Below are positions 33,593 to 42,687 of a stretch of 64,000 bases of DNA, piece by piece (position 1 is the first letter of the stretch; the number at the start of each line of letters is the position of its first letter). The notes under the pieces are model-generated. The model saw only the letters and a program-made list of their open reading frames with translations. It ran no database searches and was not told where the DNA came from. The position numbers and the translations under genes are program-made. The stretch is from DATFQE01 sp963733845 (GTDB taxonomy: Bacteria; Actinomycetota; Thermoleophilia; Gaiellales; Gaiellaceae), in contig CAVTEM010000007.1 in the NCBI GenBank assembly GCA_963733845.1, positions 372,001-436,000 of the forward strand. Reading direction: 5' to 3'.

Positions 33593-35212
33593 ATGCTCTC
33601 GAATGCGGAGATCGCGGAGCGGCTCGACGCCTTCGGGGTTCTGCTCGAGCTCGCGGGCGCGCAGCCCTACACCTCGCGGGCCTACCGGCGGGCCGCCGAC
33701 ATGATCCGCGAGACCCCGGTGCCGATCGTCGAGCTGGTGCGCCAGGGTCGCGTTCGAGAGCTGCGCGGGATCGGCCCGGGAATCGAGCGGCGGCTGCAGG
33801 AGCTCGTCGAGACCGGCGAGATCCAGGAGCTCGCCGAGCTCGAGCAGCGGATCCGCCCGGAGCTGATCGGGCTCGGACGCTATCTCGGCGTGAGCCCGAG
33901 CCGCGCGGTCGAGATCGGCGAGACCCTGGGCGTGTCGACCGTCGAGGAGCTGAAGGCGGCGGCCGAGGCAGGCCGGCTGACCGAGGTTCCAGGGATCGGA
34001 CCGAAGACCGCGGCGAAGCTGGCCGAGACGCTCACGCGCGGCGGATCGACCTCCGGGCGGGGCGTGCTCCTCAACCGGGCGCTCGCGCTCTCGGCGAGCC
34101 TTGCGGACGCGCTCGACGGCGTGGCTGCGGGCGATCCGCGCCGGATGCGCGACCTGAGCGAACGCATCGCGGTCGTGTGCGCGACCGAGCGCCCGGACGA
34201 GGTACTCGACCGCTTCGAGGGGCTCGGGCAGGTGGTCTCGATCGTCGAGCGCGAGGAGCGTCGCGCCGTCGGCGTCACCGTGGAGGGGGTACCCGTGGAG
34301 GTCGTGGCCGCCGAGCCCTCGCGCTTCGGGGCCGAGCTGGTTCGGGCGACGGGCTCCGCCGTGTACGTCGACGCGCTCGAGCCGCTCCCGGAGGCTCCCG
34401 ACGAGGAGGGCGTCTACCGCGCCCTCGGGATCCCGTGGTGCCCGCCCGAGCTGCGCGAGCTGCCGTTCCGCGGCGAACCGCCCGCCCTGGTCGAGCTCGG
34501 AGAGATCCGCGGCGAGCTCCACTGCCACACGACCTGGTCGGACGGCAAGGCGACCGTGCTCGAGATGGCGACGGCGGCGCGCGACCGGGGCTACGAGTAC
34601 CTGGCGATCTGCGACCACACCAAGGCGGTCGGCGCCGTCCCGGGCCTGGGCTCGGACGACGTCCTGCGCCAGGCCGACGAGATCGCCGAGGCGAACGAGG
34701 CGCTGGCGCCGTTCCGCGTTCTGCGCGGGATCGAGTGCGACATCCTCCCGGACGGCACGCTCGACCTGGCCGACCGCGTGCTCGCGGAGCTCGACTGGGT
34801 CACGGCGAGCATCCATGCGGGCCAACGCGCGCCGCGGAAGGAGATCACCGCGCGCACGGTCGCCGCGCTACGTCACCCGGTGGTGCGGGCGCTCAGCCAT
34901 CCGACCGGCCGGCTCCTCAACCATCGGCCGCCCAATGCGGTCGACATCGAGGAGGTGATCGCGGTCGCGCTCGAGGAGCGCGTCGCGCTGGAGGTGAACG
35001 GCCTCGCACCTCGACTCGACCTGAGCGGCGAGCACGTCCGCCTCTGCGTCGAGGCCGGCCTCCCGATCGTGTGCAACACCGACGCCCACTCCGTGCGCGG
35101 CCTCGGGAACATGCCCCTCGCAGTCGGCACAGCGAGGCGGGGGTGGGCCACAGCCGCGGACGTCCTCAACACCCGGCCGCTGCACGAGATCCTCGCCTGG
35201 AAGACCAAGTAA
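33593..35212 (+). CDS. polX: PolX-like protein with PHP phosphoesterase domain (polymerase site degenerate)
   Basis: 539 residues with the order of bacterial family X polymerases: HhH region (LRGIGPGI 57-64, VPGIGPKTA 132-140), a reduced nucleotidyltransferase region (170-300), and a C-terminal PHP domain (about 303-539). PHP ligands look complete: ELHCHTTWSDG, AICDHTK, GIECDIL, ASIHAG, SHPTGR and NTDAHS. In contrast, the polymerase motif GSxRRG...DxDxLV reads AAGDPRRMRDLSERIAVV, so the two metal-binding Asp are missing. Length is slightly short of the usual ~570. A 3'-5' exonuclease or phosphoesterase acting in repair is more likely than a polymerase. Intact reading frame. Confidence 0.85.
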   Translation: MLSNAEIAERLDAFGVLLELAGAQPYTSRAYRRAADMIRETPVPIVELVRQGRVRELRGIGPGIERRLQELVETGEIQELAELEQRIRPELIGLGRYLGVSPSRAVEIGETLGVSTVEELKAAAEAGRLTEVPGIGPKTAAKLAETLTRGGSTSGRGVLLNRALALSASLADALDGVAAGDPRRMRDLSERIAVVCATERPDEVLDRFEGLGQVVSIVEREERRAVGVTVEGVPVEVVAAEPSRFGAELVRATGSAVYVDALEPLPEAPDEEGVYRALGIPWCPPELRELPFRGEPPALVELGEIRGELHCHTTWSDGKATVLEMATAARDRGYEYLAICDHTKAVGAVPGLGSDDVLRQADEIAEANEALAPFRVLRGIECDILPDGTLDLADRVLAELDWVTASIHAGQRAPRKEITARTVAALRHPVVRALSHPTGRLLNHRPPNAVDIEEVIAVALEERVALEVNGLAPRLDLSGEHVRLCVEAGLPIVCNTDAHSVRGLGNMPLAVGTARRGWATAADVLNTRPLHEILAWKTK

Positions 35213-35227
35213 CAGACTGTTACTTGG
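35205..35227. repeat. palindrome, copy 1, over the polX stop codon
   Basis: A perfect 23-base palindrome (11-base arms around a central A) that contains the polX TAA. Its first 20 bases are identical to 35260-35279. Could form a stable hairpin in the transcript of either strand. Confidence 0.8.
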
Positions 35228-35259
35228 AACGGGACCGGCGCAACGAAGCCGCTTTCCCG

Positions 35260-35280
35260 CCAAGTAACAGACTGTTACTA
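35260..35280. repeat. palindrome, copy 2, over the stop of the convergent gene
   Basis: Second copy of the 20-base sequence, with core AGTAACAGACTGTTACT a perfect palindrome. It contains the TAG stop of the leftward gene at 35278. The two copies are 55 bases apart. Confidence 0.8.
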
Positions 35281-35541
35281 GCTCTGCGCGGCGCCGGGAC
35301 CGCGGCTCGCCCACTCGCGCAGGTCGAACCAGTGCGTCGCCCTCAGCGCCTCGGCGACGCCTTCGCCGGTGTGCTCGGGGTTGAAGACGTGCCGCTCCAG
35401 GTCGCAGCAGATCGCGACGTCGTCCAAGGAGACGTCGGGGAGGCTGCCGAGCGCCTCCGCCGGCAGCCGCGCCTCGGCGACGGTGTAGTGCTTGAACTGC
35501 AGATCGGGCGCGACCTCGAGCAAGAGGGCCAGTCGGGACAC
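35278..35541 (-). CDS. small conserved hypothetical protein
   Basis: 87 residues from a GTG start: VSRLALLLEVAPDLQ, then FKHYTVAEARLPAEALGSLPDVSLDD, VAICCDLERHVFNPEHTGEGV and ATHWFDLREWASRGPGAA. It has a coherent, fully open frame in a region where the neighbouring gene is full of breaks, and its start lies 11 bases after the wzt-like stop, so it is probably the operon's last gene. I recognise no domain; the CCDLERHVFNPEHT and HWFDLREWASRG blocks look conserved. Function unknown. Confidence 0.6.
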   Translation of the reverse strand: MSRLALLLEVAPDLQFKHYTVAEARLPAEALGSLPDVSLDDVAICCDLERHVFNPEHTGEGVAEALRATHWFDLREWASRGPGAAQS

Positions 35542-35551
35542 GTCCGAGAGC

Positions 35552-36796
35552 TCACCGCACCGAGGTGCTTCGCTCGCCGATCTCGTCGAGCCTCCAGCGG
35601 CCCGTCGAGCCGAAGCCGTGCCCCGCATTCGGGAGCCGGGCACGACGAGGAACTCGGCAGTCTCGCTACCAGGTGGTGGAGTGCGCTCCGCTCGGCGTCG
35701 GTGAGCGCGACGCCGAACTGGAACCGTCCCGTCGACTAGCGGGAGCTTCGCGCAGCTCGAAACGGAACTGACGCTCTCCGGGCGCGCCGTCCCAGCCCAG
35801 CTCGGCCGGTCGACTGGACGTGTCGACCCGAGCAGGCCTCCGTTCGAGTCTCGGAGCTCGAGCTGAGATCTCGGGCGGCGCCACGGGCGACTCCGAAGCC
35901 ACCGAGATGCGGAGGACGACATCGGCTCGTCCGCAGAGATACTCGTCGTCGCTCGGCGCCGTCGCCTCCTCGAGTCGCTGCTCGGTCACGCGCACTTCGC
36001 CGGTTCCCCACTCCTGCAGGCCGGCCGTACGCTCGCTCGGGGTCCTCCTCCTCGGCGAGCACGCCGTGGTACGCGGCGAAGCGCCTCGTGCGCCTCGCCG
36101 TCGTATTCGACGCGTGCCCCCCCGCAGCAGGACGGCGCGCTCGCACAGGCGCTCGACGGCCGAAGCGGCGTGCGAGACGAAGACGATCGTTCCGCCCCGC
36201 TGACTTGAACTCGAAGCATCTTGCCGAAGCACTTGCGCTGGAAGGCCTCGTCACCGACGGCGAACACCTCGTCGAGCAGCAGGACGTCCGCATTCAGGTG
36301 CGTGGCGATCGGCGAAGCCCAGGCGCATGTACATCCCGGCCGAGTACGTGCGCACCGGCAGGTCGATGAAGCTGCTCGAGCTCCGCGAAGCTCGACGATC
36401 TCGTCGATGCGCTCCTGCGATCGTCGCCGCGCTTCATCCCGTAGATCGCGCCGTTGAGGTAGACGTTCTCGCGGCCGGTGAAGTCGGGGTGGAAGCCCGC
36501 CCCGAGCTCGAGCAGCGAGCCGACCGACCCGTCCACCGCGAGCTGTGCCGCTGGTCGGCCCGAAGATGCCGGCGATCAGGCGCAGCAAGCGTCGTCTTCC
36601 CGGAGCCGTTCCGGCCGATCGAAGCCGACGCCTCGCCCGGCTCGATCCGGAGCGAGACGTCGCGCAGCGCCCAGATGTCGGTCGGCACGCAGGTCGCGGC
36701 GCCGGACGATCGCCTCCTTGAGGGTGACGTTGCGCTTCGGATAGACGCGGAAGCGCCGGCTGACGCTTCTCCGCGACGATCGTTCCGGCGGTTCAC
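35552..36796 (-). CDS. Wzt-like ABC transporter ATP-binding protein (many frameshifts)
   Basis: Pieces in several frames reconstruct one protein of about 415 residues: VSRRFRVYPKRNVTLKEAIV, ALRDVSLRIEPGE, Walker A SIGRNGSGKTT, TLLRLIAGIFGPTSG, and Walker B VLLLDEVFAVGDEAFQRKCFGKM, followed by a C-terminal domain (AELRDSNGGLLGS..., GRFQFGVALTDAERS, ...RLDEIGERSTSV) typical of Wzt-type polysaccharide exporters that recognise the glycan terminus. At least five breaks occur (near 36700, 36590, 36180, 36050, 35740, 35610). Cooperates with the permease at 38705-39499. Confidence 0.7.
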
Positions 36797-36860
36797 GCCG
36801 ATGAGCGTACTGAAAGGGCTTGTCGAACCAAGCTTCGCGAGGGCGCGGACGAACGCGGGA

Positions 36861-37669
36861 TCAGTCGTTGAGCGACTCGATCCGGTCGAACTCGAGACCG
36901 AGCTCGCCGGCTCGCTCGCGGGCCTCGACGTCGAGGTCCCAGAGGATCTCGAGATGGTCGGAGACGAAGCCGACCGGGCAGACGAGCACGGAGCGCACGC
37001 CCTCGCCGTGCAGGCGGTCGAGCTCTTCGAGGATGTCCGGCCCGAGCCAGGGCTCGCCCGTCGCGCTCGCGCTCTGGAACGCGAACGACCAGCGGTCGAG
37101 GCCCGCGCGCTCGGCCACGAGGCGCGACGTCTCGAGCAACTGGTCACGGTAGGGATCGCCTTCGCGCAGGATCCGCTCCGGCAGCGAGTGCGCCGTGAAG
37201 ACGACGTGCGCGTCGGTTCCGCGACACGCTCGGCGAGCACGTCGAGGAACGGCTCGTGGTCGTGCCAGCTCTCGATGAAGACGAGCTCGGCACGATCGCC
37301 GAGCGCGTCCTCCAGACGGGAGCGGTAGCCCGCGATCGACAGTCGCGAGTAGTGCGGGGCGAGCACGAGGCCGACGATCCGCTCCGCGCCGTCGGCGAGC
37401 GCAGCGTCGACCGCCTCGGCAATGCGCGGCCGCCAGTGCTTCATCCCGACGTGGACGGGCAGGCCGAGCTCGCGCTCGAGGGCCGCGCGCTGCGCCTCGT
37501 GACCTCGTCGAGCGGAGAGCGACCGCCGATGCGCCGGTAGCGCTCCGACAGCTCCTCGACCGCGTGCTCCGAGACCGGGCTTGCCCTCGCGGATGTCCGC
37601 GAGATAGGCGGGGATGTCGTCGATCCCGGACGGGCTTCCGTACGCCATCAGGACGACCGCGGTCTTCAT
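36861..37669 (-). CDS. hemH: ferrochelatase (frameshifts)
   Basis: Inserts Fe2+ into a porphyrin (protoporphyrin or coproporphyrin III) in heme synthesis. Seen: AVVLMAYGSPSGIDDIPAYLADIREGKP, GLPVHVGMKHWRPRIAEAVDAAL, IVGLVLAPHYSRLSIAGYRSRL, the conserved VFTAHSLPERI (in a shifted frame near 37190), and the C-terminal WSFAFQSASATGEPWLGPDILEEL and VCPVGFVSDHLEILWDLDVEA. Breaks lie near 37575, 37500 and 37215. The ATG start overlaps hemE's TGA. About 270 residues, close to the actinobacterial size if corrected. Confidence 0.85.
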
Positions 37670-38705
37670 GCAGCGACGGAGGCGGTGCGCTCGTGCACGA
37701 GCTCGACCAGCCGGCCGAGCACGTCGGGATCGGTGGCCGGAAGGACGCCGTGGCCGAGGTTGAAGACGTGGCCCGGGACGGCCGCCCGGCCCGCTCGAGG
37801 ATCCGCTCGGTCTCCGCGCTGGACCCGCTCGAACGGGCCCGAGCAGAACGGCCGGGTCGAGGTTGCCCTGGACGCCGCGTTCGTGGCCGACCAGCTCCCA
37901 GCCCGCGTCGAGCGGGATGCGCCAGTCGAGGCCGATCACGTCACCGCCGGTCGCCGCCATCGTCCGGAGCAGATGGGCGGTGCCGGTCCCGAAGTGGATC
38001 GTCGGGACGTCGACGGCAGCGAGGATCCGGGCCGAGTAGGGCGCCGACGAACTCGAGGTAGTCGTCGACCGAGAGCGCGCCGACCCACGAGTCGAAGAGC
38101 TGGATCACGTCGGCGCCGGCCTCCTGCCTTGGCGCGCAGGTAGCGGACGAACGTCTCGGTCAGCTTCTCCATCAGCGCGTGCCAGACCTCGGGCGCGCCG
38201 TACATCAGCCCCTTCGTCTTCACGAAGTCCCGGGTCGGGCGTCCCTCGACGAGGTAGCCGGCGACCGTGAACGGCCCGCCGGCGAAGCCGATGACACGCC
38301 TGCTCGTCGCGTGAGCTCGGAGCGGACGATCCGGACCGCCTCGAGGATCGACGGCACCGCCTCCTCGGGGTCGGGCACGGCGCAGCCGCTCGACGTCGGC
38401 CATGGTCTCGACGGGCCGCTCGACGACCGGGCCGACGTTCTCCACCAGCTCGACCTCGACCCCATGCCGAGGACGGGAAGCATGATGTCGGCGAACATCA
38501 CGGCCGCGTCGACGCCGTGGCGGCGCACCGGCTGGAGCGTCACCTCGGCGCAGAGCTCGGGCTGTCCGACGATCTCGAAGAGGCCCTAGCGCTTGCGGAT
38601 CTCGCGGTACTCGGGCAGCGAGCGGCCGGCCTGGCGCATGAACCAGACGGGCGTGCGCTCGACGTGCTCGCGCCGAGCGGCGCGAACGAGCAGCGGAGCA
38701 GGCAT
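37666..38705 (-). CDS. hemE: uroporphyrinogen decarboxylase (frameshifts and an in-frame TAG)
   Basis: Converts uroporphyrinogen III to coproporphyrinogen III. The start RTPVWFMRQAGRSLPEYREIRKR is the family signature (the RQAGR loop), then a TAG at 38586-38588 interrupts before GLFEIVGQPELCAEVTLQPVRRHGVDAAVMFADIMLPVLGMG, which resumes in the same frame. A Tyr codon (TAC/TAT) is expected there. Further parts: VIGFAGGPFTVAGYLVEG, KTKGLMYGAPEVWHALMEKLT, VIGLDWRIPLDAGW, and GHVFNLGHGVLPATDPDVLGRLVELVHE at the end. At least four frameshifts as well. ATG overlaps the stop of the upstream permease. Confidence 0.85.
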
Positions 38706-39499
38706 CAGAGCGAGGCCGCCAGGCGATCGTCGAGGTGCCGGAACACCAGAGCGCCCAACGCGAGCGATCCGAGCCCAACCGCGACGGCGTAGATGACGTC
38801 GCTGGCAGCCGGCATGCGACCGAAGAAGATCGGGTCGCGGATTGCCTCGACGATCGGGGCCACGACGTTCCCGTAGTAGAGGACGTCCGCGATCCACTGG
38901 TTCTCGGTGAGGCCCGGGAGCTGATCGAAGGTGTAGAAGATCGGCGTCAGGATGAACCAGGGGACGAGGACCGTCGCCAGCAGGTGCTCGACGTCCCTGA
39001 AGATCACCGTCGCACCGGCGACGACGACCGCCAGACCGCTTGCGAGTGCGACGAGCGGGATGATCAGCGGCAAGGCGGCCCAGAACGTCGTCCGAGTCTC
39101 GGGCCTGAAGATCAGGTTCACGGGCACGACGATCGCGAACATGACCAGGAACGTCGTCAGGTTGGCCGCGACGACCGAGAACGGCAACAGCTGCCGTGGA
39201 AAACGCACCTGCTTGACCAGGTTCGCCTGTCCGAGCAGGCTCGTCGAGGACATCTGCACGGCCGACTGGAAGAACGTCCAGCTGATCAGGCCCGAGATCA
39301 CGAAGAGCGGGTAGTTCTCGACCGAGACTGCCTTGAGCAGGACCGAGAAGAGCACCCAGTACCCGATCATCAGCACGAGCGGGTAGATCAGTGTCCAGAG
39401 CAGGCCGAGCGAGGAGCCTCGGTAGCGCACCTGGAGCTCACGGCGGAAAAGGTTCTTGAACAGCTCGCCGAAGCGGAAGACGTCTGTGTAGAGGCTCAC
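38705..39499 (-). CDS. ABC-2 type permease (Wzm-like polysaccharide exporter)
   Basis: 264 residues, intact. Six membrane helices with the ABC2_membrane opening LFKNLFRRELQVRYRGSSLGLLWTLIYPLVLMIGYWVLF and the usual AGATVIFRDVEHLL and PIFYTFDQLP loops. Such permeases with a Wzt-like ATPase export lipid-linked O-antigen, capsule or teichoic-type polymers. GTG start; divergent from the first GT4 gene by 41 bases. hemE and hemH separate it from its likely ATPase partner. Confidence 0.85.
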   Translation of the reverse strand: MSLYTDVFRFGELFKNLFRRELQVRYRGSSLGLLWTLIYPLVLMIGYWVLFSVLLKAVSVENYPLFVISGLISWTFFQSAVQMSSTSLLGQANLVKQVRFPRQLLPFSVVAANLTTFLVMFAIVVPVNLIFRPETRTTFWAALPLIIPLVALASGLAVVVAGATVIFRDVEHLLATVLVPWFILTPIFYTFDQLPGLTENQWIADVLYYGNVVAPIVEAIRDPIFFGRMPAASDVIYAVAVGLGSLALGALVFRHLDDRLAASL

Positions 39500-39540
39500 G
39501 GCGAGCCAGTCTAGTTTCGTAGCGCCTATCGTCTCCCGTC

Positions 39541-40624
39541 TTGCGCATCGTCGTCGACGTCACGCCGCTCGCGCTGCCGCGCACCGGGATCGGCAACTAC
39601 ACGCTCGGGATGCTTCAGGGCCTCGTCGACTCGGCGGCGGCCACGAGATCGTCGCGTTTGCGCCGGTCGGGCCTCGCGGGGCGGGACGGGTCCGCGCCGC
39701 ACTCGACGGCCTACCGATCGAACGGCGAATCGTGACCGTGCCCCCCTCGTCGCACACCTGGCGCACCGCCTGGAGCCGCCTCGGCCGCCCGAAAGTCGAG
39801 CGGCTCGTCGGGCGGCTGGACGTCTTCCATTTCTCGGACTGGATGTACCCGCCACAGCGCGACGGCGTCCGCGCCACGACCGTCTACGACCTGTCACCGC
39901 TGCACCACCCGGAGTGGGTCGCCCCGCTGACCGCGCGCATGCACGGGCGCAAGTACGAGCACGCGGCCGGCGCGTGCGACGTGCTCTTCGCCATCTCGGA
40001 GCTACACGGCGCGCGACGTGTCGGAGACGCTCGGCGTCCCGCCTGAGCCGGATCGCCGTCGCCTACCCCGGCGTGAGCGCCCGCTTCTCGCCCGAAGGCC
40101 CGCGGACCGACCTCGGCTCGCCCTACGTGCTCTCCGTGGCGACGCTCGAGCCACGGAAGAACCTCGCCACGCTCGTGGAGGCGTTCGGCCTCGTGCGGCC
40201 ACGCCGGCCCGAGCTGCAGCTCGTCGTGGCGGGGGCGCCCGTGGCCTGGGCGGAGCAGGAACTGGAGGGCGAGGGCGTCCAGGCGCTCGGCTACGTCTCC
40301 GACGTCGACCTGCCGCCCCTCTACCGCGGCGCGGCGCTCTTCGCGTACCCCTCGCTCTTCGAAGGGTTCGGCATGCCGGTCGTCGAGGCCATGGCGTGCG
40401 GAACGCCGGTCGTGACCTCGACGCACCCCTCGCTCGACGACGCGTCCGGCGACGCGGCCGTCCGCGCCGATCCGAAGAGCCCTGAGGCGCTCGCCTCTGC
40501 GATCGAGCGTGCGCTGGCTGAGCGCGAGCAGCTGATCCCACTCGGGCTTCGACACGCGCGCCGGTTCACGTGGCGCGCCTGCGGCGAGGCGGTCCTGGCC
40601 GGCTACGAGCGCGCCCGCGCCTGA
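39541..40624 (+). CDS. GT4 family glycosyltransferase (frameshifts)
   Basis: TTG start: RIVVDVTPLALPRTGIGNYTLGML is the typical N-terminal GT4 strand with G-x-G-N-Y. After a break near 39630 the protein continues HEIVAFAPVGPRG, VFHFSDWMYPPQRDG and ATTVYDLSPLHHPEW; after another near 40010, RIAVAYPGVS. The C-terminal domain is intact: YVLSVATLEPRKNLATLVEAF, LYRGAALFAYPSLFEGFGMPVVEAMACGTPVVTS, including the E-x7-E donor-binding motif (EGFGMPVVE). About 360 residues. Likely uses an NDP- or GDP-sugar in the glycan locus. Confidence 0.8.
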
Positions 40625-40637
40625 GACACTGAGCCCG

Positions 40638-41638
40638 GTGCGAGTCGGTATAGACGTCTCTCCTCTCGCGCTCACCCGTGCCGGAACGGCCCGGTATCTG
40701 ACGAACCTGCTGGCCGAGCTGGAGCGCGACCCGGAGCTCGAGCTGCGGCGCTACTCGTTCGGCGGAGCGGGGCGCGTCACGCGGATCGTCCGGGACACCG
40801 CCTGGTACCTCTCGGCCCTGCCCCGACGGCGCGCCGCGATCGCGTCGACGTGCTCCACTGCCCCGGCCTGCGCGCCCCGCTGCGCGCTGCCGTGCCCCTC
40901 GTCGTCACGATCCACGACGTCGCGGTTCTGCGCGAGCCGCGCTCCTTCAACCGCTGGACGCGCTGCGTACAGCGGGCGCACGCTGCCGAAGGTGGCACGC
41001 GCGGCACGCCGGATCATCGTCGGCTCGCGAGTTCAGCGCGGGCGAGGTCGTCGAGCTGCTCGAGGTGCCCGAGAGCAAGGTGCGCGTGATCCCGTACGGG
41101 GTCGGGCCACCGTTCACCGCCGATGGCGCTGCGGCCGAGGGACGCTACGTGCTCGCCGTCTCCACGCTCGAGCCGCGCAAGAACCTCCGCCGGCTGGTCG
41201 AGGCGTTCGAGCGCGGCGGGCTTGGACGACCACGAGCTGCGTGTGGTCGGCGCTAGCGGCTGGGGCGGCGTCAGGGTGGCCGGCGACCGCGTTCGCCGGC
41301 TGGGCGAGGTGGACGACGAGGAGCTCGCTCGTCTCTACCGAGGCGCCGCCTGCGTCGCCTATCCGTCCCTCTACGAGGGGTTCGGGCTCCCGGTCCTCGA
41401 GGCGATGGCGTGCGGCGCCCCGGTCGTGGCGCCGGGCGCGCCGCCGTTCACGGAGTTCGCCGACGGCGTTGCCGTCTGGGTCGACCCGCTCGACACGGCC
41501 TCGATCGCTGCGGGCCTTCGCGAGGCGATCGAGCGCCGCGACGAGCTCGGCCCGCTCGGCCCCGCCCGCGCCGCGCGCTACGACTGGAAGCGCGCAGCGC
41601 GCGAGCACGTGCGCGTCTACCGTGAGGCGCAGCTGTGA
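40638..41638 (+). CDS. GT4 family glycosyltransferase (frameshifts)
   Basis: GTG start: VGIDVSPLALTRAGTARYLTNLLAEL, then in other frames VLHCPGLRAPLRAAVPLVVTIHDVAVL, FSAGEVVELLEVPESKVRVIPYGVGPPF, and after a break near 41215 DDHELRVVGASGWGG, LYRGAACVAYPSLYEGFGLPVLEAMACGAPVVAPG. The E-x7-E (EGFGLPVLE) is intact. Ends AREHVRVYREAQL with its stop overlapping the next start (GTGA). A paralog of both neighbours, so the three probably arose by tandem duplication. Confidence 0.8.
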
Positions 41639-42687
41639 GCACGCCGCTGGTCGTGATCGACGCCGACGTCCTCGGCCGGCAGCGGACCGGCGACGAGAGC
41701 TACGTGGCGAGCCTGCTGCGCGAGCTGCCGGCGCACGCGGCGGGCTTCCGGATCGCTGCCGTGACGCGTCGCCCGGACCTGGTTCCCGAAGGGGATCGAG
41801 CCGATCGAGCTCGACGAGGGACGCCAGCCCCTGCGCATGGCAATCCGCCTTCCGCTGCTGCTGCGACGTCGCCGTCCTGCGCTCGCGCACTTCCTCCACG
41901 TCGTCCCGCCCGCGTGGCGCGGCCGCTCGGTACTGACGGTGCAGGACCTGTCCTTCGAGCACTTCCCCGAAGTGATGAGCCGCAGCGACCGCTTCTTCTT
42001 CCGAACCTTCGTGCCACGGTCGGCCCGGCGCGCCGACCGAGTGCTGACCGGCTCGGAGTGGACGAAGCTGGACCTCGTCGAGCGCTACGGCGTGGCCGCG
42101 GAGCGGATCGTCGTCACGCCGTACGGCGTCGACCCGATGTTCCGTCCGGAAGGGCCGCGCCCCGAGCGGCCGCCGTACGCGCTCTTCGTCGGGGCCCTCC
42201 AGGAGCGGAAGCGGCCCGAGCTGGCGCTCCTGGCGCTGAGGGCAGTCGACTCGGATCTCCGGCTCGTCTTCGCCGGCCCCGATCGCGGGCTCGAGCGCGA
42301 GCTCCGCGAGGAGGCGCGCACGCTCGGCCTCGGACGACCGCGTGGAGTTCGCGGGCCATGTCCCGCGCGACGAGCTGGCGGCGCTCTACCGCGGAGCCGC
42401 CTGCCTCGTGTTTCCGTCTCGCTACGAGGGCTTCGGCCTGCCGGTGCTCGAGGCGATGGCCTCGGGGACGCCCGTCGTCGCCACGCGCGTCGTCGTCGAT
42501 CCCGGAGGTCGCAGGCGACGCTGCCATCCTCGTCGACGCGCGACGCCGACGCGCTCGCCGCAGGCATCGAGCGGGCCGTCGTCCGAGCGCGACCGTCTCG
42601 TGACGGCCGGGCTCGCGCGCGCCGAGCAGTTCAGCTGGGCCGAGACGGCGCGCCGCACCGCCGCGGTCTACCGGGAGCTCGCTGTGA
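41635..42687 (+). CDS. GT4 family glycosyltransferase (frameshifts)
   Basis: GTG start: STPLVVIDADVLGRQRTGDESYVASLLREL, break near 41795, then FLHVVPPAWRGRSVLTVQDLSFEHFPEVM, RIVVTPYGVDPMFRPEGPRPERPPYALFVGALQERKRPELALLALR, break near 42330, EFAGHVPRDELAALYRGAACLVFPSRYEGFGLPVLEAMASGTPVVATR. The C-terminal part is broken twice more (near 42505 and 42545) before FSWAETARRTAAVYREL. The stop is masked by a frameshift but a TGA at 42685 overlaps the next GTG as in the other pairs. Confidence 0.75.

Noticed and set aside
33310..35739. 809-codon plus-strand frame overlapping cofC, polX and the small hypothetical gene
   Set aside because: Shifted frame of polX; low-complexity Arg-rich product.
38586..38588. 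Programmed stop-codon readthrough (recoding) in hemE
   Set aside because: The gene also has several frameshifts and no stem-loop after the TAG stands out; an error or mutation is simpler.
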